NCBI GenBank assembly: GCA_026981935.1
Contig: JALSIC010000102.1
Location: 1-38,845, forward strand
Reading direction: 5' to 3'
Origin: Gammaproteobacteria bacterium
GTDB taxonomy: Bacteria > Pseudomonadota > Gammaproteobacteria > SZUA-140
Length of the DNA stretch: 38,845 nt
Shown here: in pieces, positions 34,879 through 38,845 of the stretch
How the letters are laid out: the number at the start of each line of letters is the position of its first letter
Position numbering within the stretch: position 1 is the stretch's first letter
Made by a program: the position numbers and the translations under genes
Notes under the pieces: generated by a model
Told to the model about the DNA's origin: nothing
Database searches by the model: none
Seen by the model: only the letters and a program-made list of their open reading frames with translations

Positions 34879-36069
34879 TCATCGGCTGAACAACAGTACC
34901 GAGATCATGAGGTTGCCGTGGCGGTTTTCCCCCCCCGCAAAACAGCCCTGTTCACCGAAGGTGAAGGCACCGAGAAATGGAATGCCGGGCAGGGCTTCGC
35001 GCAGGTGCGCGACAATCTCTTCCCGGTGGTCCTGGATGCTCAGCATGCAGCCGGCGCAATAGATGATCAGCGCGCCGGCCACGTCCTCCGGGCGGGCCGC
35101 ATAGGTGCCGAGGGTGGAGGACGCCACCCGGCCCACCCGCGAGATGAGGCTCTCCTCCGTGCCCTGCATGAGGACTACTTCATCGCCGTTTTCGACGGCC
35201 GTGAACAGGGTCAGCGCGCCCGTCGCCGTGACGGTGTTGGGATGTGAGAGCTGATAATAGGGGACACCGCCCACTTCCCCTGCGACCCGGCCGAGGGGGT
35301 GCAGGGAGGCGCGTGAGAGGATATTGCCTCCTCCCGGCAGGACATCGTCCACCAGTCCGCCGGTCCACTCGTTGTAGACACCGGCCGCGGGACGGCCGTC
35401 GATCTGCTGCAGTTCCCGGCCCTGGGCTGCGGTGACCCGGCCTTTCTTGTCCGTGGGCTCGTAGCCGCTGTGAAAGGCGAAAAAGACCTCGCTGGAAGGG
35501 AACATGGCCGTGACCACGACGGCATTGTCGTAAACACGGCCATTGGCGAACTGGGACCAGTCGCCGCTGACGGTGTTGTCGGCGGCGCTGCCGCCGGCGA
35601 TGGGGACGTTGTCGCCGACAGTCGCAGCAATGGAAGCGATGAGTGTCTCTTCATTGCCCGGGGCCGCGGTCATCCATACCATGGCGGGCGTCTCGCCCGG
35701 CGCGCCGGCCTGTGCCAGGGCCTGGCGCAAGGCCCGCTCCGCGGCTGTGGCGGGATCGTCGCCCAGTTCGGCGGCACCCACGCCATAGGCACCGTCGGGG
35801 TCGCTCAGACCGAGCAGGCCCATGCCACGGCCGTTTTCGCTGTGAAAGCCCTCCTCGGTCATCACGCCCAGGCAGGAGGTGCCGCCGTGGAGAGGGACGT
35901 CCGGCGCGCAGTCGCGCAGGGTGCGGACGACCGCTTCCACGTCATAGGGTGCGGCACAGTGCAGTACCAGGAGATCCGGACGGCTGCCCAGTTGCTCCCT
36001 GATCTGTGCATAGAGCCTTGCGACGCAGCGTGCGTCGTCCTCCGTGGACCAGCTGGTGGCGATTTTCAT
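34879..36069 (-). CDS. FIST-domain sensor protein
   Basis: This 396-aa soluble protein has FIST N (about 25-220) and FIST C (about 225-375) domains: DLLVLHCAAPYD, LHGGTSCLGVMTEEGF, VPIAGGSAADN, AFHSGYEPTD, GRPAAGVYNEW and GALIIYCAGCMLSIQD are visible. FIST proteins sense small ligands, and some (NosP) bind haem and nitric oxide and control a neighbouring kinase or c-di-GMP enzyme. Candidate haem-ligand His residues are present (LHPLG, SHPNT), but I cannot assign one. AGGAGG lies 7 nt before the ATG. The downstream gene is a GGDEF-EAL protein, which fits a sensor-effector pair. Confidence 0.93.
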   Translation of the reverse strand: MKIATSWSTEDDARCVARLYAQIREQLGSRPDLLVLHCAAPYDVEAVVRTLRDCAPDVPLHGGTSCLGVMTEEGFHSENGRGMGLLGLSDPDGAYGVGAAELGDDPATAAERALRQALAQAGAPGETPAMVWMTAAPGNEETLIASIAATVGDNVPIAGGSAADNTVSGDWSQFANGRVYDNAVVVTAMFPSSEVFFAFHSGYEPTDKKGRVTAAQGRELQQIDGRPAAGVYNEWTGGLVDDVLPGGGNILSRASLHPLGRVAGEVGGVPYYQLSHPNTVTATGALTLFTAVENGDEVVLMQGTEESLISRVGRVASSTLGTYAARPEDVAGALIIYCAGCMLSIQDHREEIVAHLREALPGIPFLGAFTFGEQGCFAGGENRHGNLMISVLLFSR

Positions 36070-36241
36070 GGTGTTTCCTCCTTGTCAGTCCATTGCAATG
36101 ACACGGAACAGGCGGGTCCGTATTTCGTTCTTGTGGTTCTGTGGTGGTGCCCGGGGACGGGGGCGCCATGGGGCCTTGCCGGCGGGGCGGCAGCAGGCCA
36201 TCTCTGAGGGTATCGGGATGCCGCGCCGGTGTCTTTAGCAT

Positions 36242-37339
36242 TCAACCCTTGTTGACTGTACCCTGGCCCTCCGTGTTCAACTGCAAGGGATCGGTGGGGT
36301 CCACGCCCGACATGAAGGGCAGGCGCCGTTCCTTGTTGGTCAGCTGGTAGACCTTCCCGACCCAGTTGTTGATGACCGCCTCGGCGGTGTCGTGCCAGGT
36401 GTTGTGCAGGGTGTCCCTGATCAGCGCCTCGGGGAAGGGCGGCATGGCCTTGCGGCTGCCGCGGGCAGCCATCACCTGGTCCTTGTATTCATCGAGAATG
36501 GCCTGGGTCTGCAGGGTAAAATAATTTTCGGGAAAGGGGGGGTAGTCGTCCCGTTCCCGCTGGTAGTAGCGGATGACCTCCCGCTTGTATTCCTTGAGCA
36601 GGCTGATGGTGTCGTACTCCGGGTGTCCCTGGAAGAAGACCACGCGAAACTGGTCCTCGCTCACCGCCAGGTGTACGCCTGCTTCCCGGCTTTCCACCAG
36701 TACGTGCAGGCCGGCGGCCTCGAACTGTTCCCGGTCGATCTGGTTGAAGCGGGAATGGGGCACGTCGAACAGGGTGTTCACATTGTGTACCAGGGGATGA
36801 CGACGGTCCACCACCTTGTGGCGGTAGACGCCCCATCGTTTCTGCGGCAGGGGGCGGCGCCTCTGGCCGTATCGGAACTGCAGCACGGCGTGGGTGGCCA
36901 GGCATGAGCACAGGGTGGAGGTGACATGCTCCATGGCCCAGTCGATGACCTCGATGAGGGGCTCCCAGAAGGGCTCCAGGGAGAGATCGGGCTGGGTCAC
37001 GTTGGCGCCGGTGATGATGAGGGCGTCCAGGCCTTCCGCCCGGATCTGCTCGAAGGTCTCATAGTAATCGGCGACATAGGCAGCCGCCTTGGGGCCGCGC
37101 CGGATCTCCTGCAGGGAGAAAGGATGCATGTAGAACTGGGCGATCTGGTTGCTCTGGCCCACGAGGCGGAAGAACTGGCGTTCCGTGGCCTCCAGAGCGG
37201 CGTCGGGCATCATGTTGAGCAGGCCGATGTGCAGTTCGCGGATGTCCTGCTGCAGGGCCCGGTCCGGCGTGAGCACGGTGACGCCCTCCTGTTTCAGGCG
37301 CTCGAAGGTCAGCAGCTTGGAAGGGGCGACCAGTGGCAT
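36242..37339 (-). CDS. metA: Homoserine O-acyltransferase (MetA family)
   Basis: This 365-aa cytosolic enzyme activates homoserine with an acyl-CoA in methionine biosynthesis. It has the glutamine-amidotransferase-like fold: HIGLLNMMPDAALEATERQFFRLVG, LIITGANVTQPDL, catalytic Cys near CSCLATHAV (Cys146 best fits the family position), and HPEYD with His239 and Glu241. It is longer at the C-terminus than the E. coli enzyme, and the GAPLG-type acyl-specificity loop is replaced by GANVTQ, so succinyl versus acetyl use is not decided. The ATG at 37339 is preferred over an upstream frame opening that overlaps the ATPase gene. It lies 16 bp downstream of that ATPase gene. Confidence 0.88.
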   Translation of the reverse strand: MPLVAPSKLLTFERLKQEGVTVLTPDRALQQDIRELHIGLLNMMPDAALEATERQFFRLVGQSNQIAQFYMHPFSLQEIRRGPKAAAYVADYYETFEQIRAEGLDALIITGANVTQPDLSLEPFWEPLIEVIDWAMEHVTSTLCSCLATHAVLQFRYGQRRRPLPQKRWGVYRHKVVDRRHPLVHNVNTLFDVPHSRFNQIDREQFEAAGLHVLVESREAGVHLAVSEDQFRVVFFQGHPEYDTISLLKEYKREVIRYYQRERDDYPPFPENYFTLQTQAILDEYKDQVMAARGSRKAMPPFPEALIRDTLHNTWHDTAEAVINNWVGKVYQLTNKERRLPFMSGVDPTDPLQLNTEGQGTVNKG

Positions 37340-37355
37340 GGTTTGGCGTGTTCCT

Positions 37356-38213
37356 TCAGTTCTCCTGCATATTGCGGCGGGCGACGGCCCGTTCCACGAG
37401 CGCCAGGAAGGCCGCTTCGCTGTCCACGCCCGCCAGTTCGTCGGTGGTGACGGTGTAGCCGTATTCCTCGGCAATGGCCTCGTAGCGCGGAATGCGTGCA
37501 TAGAACAGCTTGGGGAAGATCCAGCGCACGAAGTCGTCGGGATCGATGAGGGCTACGTAGGGCAGGTCTTTCTCCATCATGTAGATGGCGAGCTGCTCGT
37601 CGAGAAAGGCCTGCCGGTAATAGAGCGGTTTGGGATCTTGCTGGGCGCGGCGGATCAGTTCCTGTTCGTCTTCCTCCGTGGCCTTGATGTAGAGGATGAG
37701 GGTATGTTCGGCCAGTACCCGCATGACCTCGGTGCCGTCCAGCTCGCACAGGCTGCCGCCGGCATCGTTGATGAAGTGGCGATAACCGTAGATCTCCCGG
37801 GCCTTGCGGATGAAATCCGGCACATCCAGCATGGCGGCGATTTCCGCCTGGCGGTGCAATTCCTGGCGGCGCATGAATTCCTTGAGGGGCATGCCGCCCT
37901 GCTGCGGATTGCCGATCTTCCCCAGAAAGCTGGACACCGGATGCAGGTTGTAGACGGTGATGTTGTTGTTGATATAGATGGAATCGTTGCGCAGCAGCTC
38001 GCGCAGGAAGGGGACCTGCATCGCCTGTTGCTTGATGTTGTCCAGAATGGCTTCGTCCAGGTAGCGGGTCCCGATGCGGTAATCGCCGGAGAAATGGAAC
38101 CAGTTGTTTTTCATGAGCATGTTGGCCAGGCGGGTCTTGCCCACGCCGGACATGCCCAGCAGGGTGATGCACTTGCGGTCCCAGTTGCGGAATTCCTCGA
38201 CAGTGAATTTCAT
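37356..38213 (-). CDS. P-loop ATPase of unknown function
   Basis: This 285-aa protein has a Walker A GMSGVGKT at about 20-27, followed by MLMKNNWFHFSGDYRIGTRYLDEAI. A Walker B-like acidic segment is not obvious; HTLILYIKATEEDEQEL and DLPYVALIDPDDF are conserved-looking acidic stretches. There is no membrane segment or signal peptide. The overall pattern recalls nucleoside or gluconate kinase-like P-loop folds. The chosen ATG starts MKFTVEEFRNWDRK; the longer frame upstream runs into non-coding sequence with proline-rich, biased codons. The 16-bp gap to metA suggests an operon, but I do not infer a function from it. Confidence 0.8.
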   Translation of the reverse strand: MKFTVEEFRNWDRKCITLLGMSGVGKTRLANMLMKNNWFHFSGDYRIGTRYLDEAILDNIKQQAMQVPFLRELLRNDSIYINNNITVYNLHPVSSFLGKIGNPQQGGMPLKEFMRRQELHRQAEIAAMLDVPDFIRKAREIYGYRHFINDAGGSLCELDGTEVMRVLAEHTLILYIKATEEDEQELIRRAQQDPKPLYYRQAFLDEQLAIYMMEKDLPYVALIDPDDFVRWIFPKLFYARIPRYEAIAEEYGYTVTTDELAGVDSEAAFLALVERAVARRNMQEN

Positions 38214-38536
38214 GGCGGTTTTCCCGTAGCCCCCAGATTCTACAACACGCCGGATCGGGAAGACAGGAGACAAGGGGCAGCATCCGCTATGGGTGTCTGC
38301 GGGAGTCTGTGCTGAGCGGCACATCAACCCTAACTTGTTGAAATTCATGTCACAGGCCGTCACGGCCGGTGCCGGCGAAGCTTGCTGTGGAATGACCGCC
38401 GCGGCGCTTCGCCGCCTTGCCACGTGTCCGCACGCGGCGGTTCAACATGTATCGTTGCCGGGTTGTTGAGGGTTGCCTATAGCATGACATGGACAACCCG
38501 CATGGAGCGGAGCGCAGTGCGGCAGGTGACGCCTGT
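38214..38536. other. Intergenic region, no gene recognised
   Basis: The region contains a GCGGCGCTTCGCCGC hairpin at about 38402 and a GCCGGCGAAGC segment. I see no convincing start, codon bias or RNA gene. It must hold the promoter for the ATPase-metA pair. Confidence 0.5.
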
Positions 38537-38845
38537 CATTTCGAGCGTAGCGGGAAATCCGGAGGTGGTGGGGCAAGATTTCTCCCTTCGGTCGAAATGA
38601 CACAACGTTTCTGTCATACCGGGCGCAGAGAGGAATCTTGGGCTGCCGGCACAGGACTCTCCCTTCGGTCGAAATGACACAACGTTTCTGTCATACCGGG
38701 CGCAGCGAGGAATCTTGGGCTGCCGGCGCAGGATTCTCCCTTCGGTCGAAATGACACAACGTTTCTGTCATTCCGGGCGCAGCGAGGAATCTCGGGCTGC
38801 CGGCACAGGACTCTCCCTTCGGTCGAAATGACACAACGTTTCTGT
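38537..38845. repeat. Family A repeat array, four copies
   Basis: Copies start at 38537, 38615, 38692 and 38769 (77-78 bp period). They share the CGAGCG/GGGCGCAGCGAGGAATC left arm and the CTCCCTTCGGTCGAAATGAC right arm with the left-end array but have an ACAACGTTTCTGT spacer instead of ACTTCTTTGT. The array continues past the window edge. Confidence 0.93.

Noticed and set aside
36171-36200. GC-rich hairpin downstream of metA as an intrinsic terminator
   Set aside because: The stem has a 2-nt bulge and no T-tract follows in the direction of transcription.

Overview
The window looks like the chromosome of a GC-rich gammaproteobacterium, perhaps a Chromatiales/Ectothiorhodospiraceae-type organism. 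This is inferred from the gene repertoire, sigma-54/NtrC nitrogen control and GlyGly-CTERM surface sorting; no 16S or other marker is present. Most genes are dense, GC-rich and strongly codon-biased. The block at about 24.1-31.2 kb is visibly AT-richer and full of repeats and element remnants.

Layout. (1) 1-541: seven copies of a 75-bp palindromic repeat. (2) 601-2082 (-): M17 aminopeptidase, divergent from (3) 2332-7748 (+): pyruvate dehydrogenase E1 alpha, E1 beta, and one 1057-aa polypeptide fusing a complete E2 (two lipoyl domains) to a complete E3. (4) 8056-10155 (+): argG, glyoxalase I and a YtkA-like lipoprotein. (5) 10291-22942 (-): a urea utilisation block, transcribed as ureDABCEF, ureG, an outer-membrane porin and urtABCDE. 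Both ureD and the porin gene have a good sigma-54 (-24/-12) promoter, each preceded by paired NtrC-like half-sites with the same 40-bp geometry. Urea uptake (porin, UrtA-E) and urea hydrolysis (UreABC plus the Ni-loading chaperones UreDEFG) therefore look like one nitrogen-starvation regulon. (6) 23.2-31.2 kb: an accessory island with dispersed repeats, a truncated IS4-family transposase, a 1768-aa secreted protein that reads as two GlyGly-CTERM surface proteins joined in frame, a 266-bp MITE with perfect 33-bp terminal inverted repeats and two internal hairpins, a 21-bp tandem array and a decayed lipoprotein gene. (7) 31246-38213 (-): an outer-membrane beta-barrel protein, a GAF-PAS-GGDEF-EAL c-di-GMP enzyme directly downstream of a FIST-domain sensor, metA, and a P-loop ATPase of unknown function upstream of metA. 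(8) 38537-38845: another array of the first repeat family.

Three small repeat families recur through the intergenic spaces. Family A is a palindrome of about 75 bp, with arrays at both ends and in the island, and a 21-bp derivative. Family B is an element of about 95-145 bp with five copies. Family C is a purine-rich AGACAGAGGACAG-type tract with two copies, one of which now encodes the C-terminus of the E2-E3 fusion. No rRNA, tRNA, CRISPR array or prophage was seen. All family assignments come from motif reading, not database searches.
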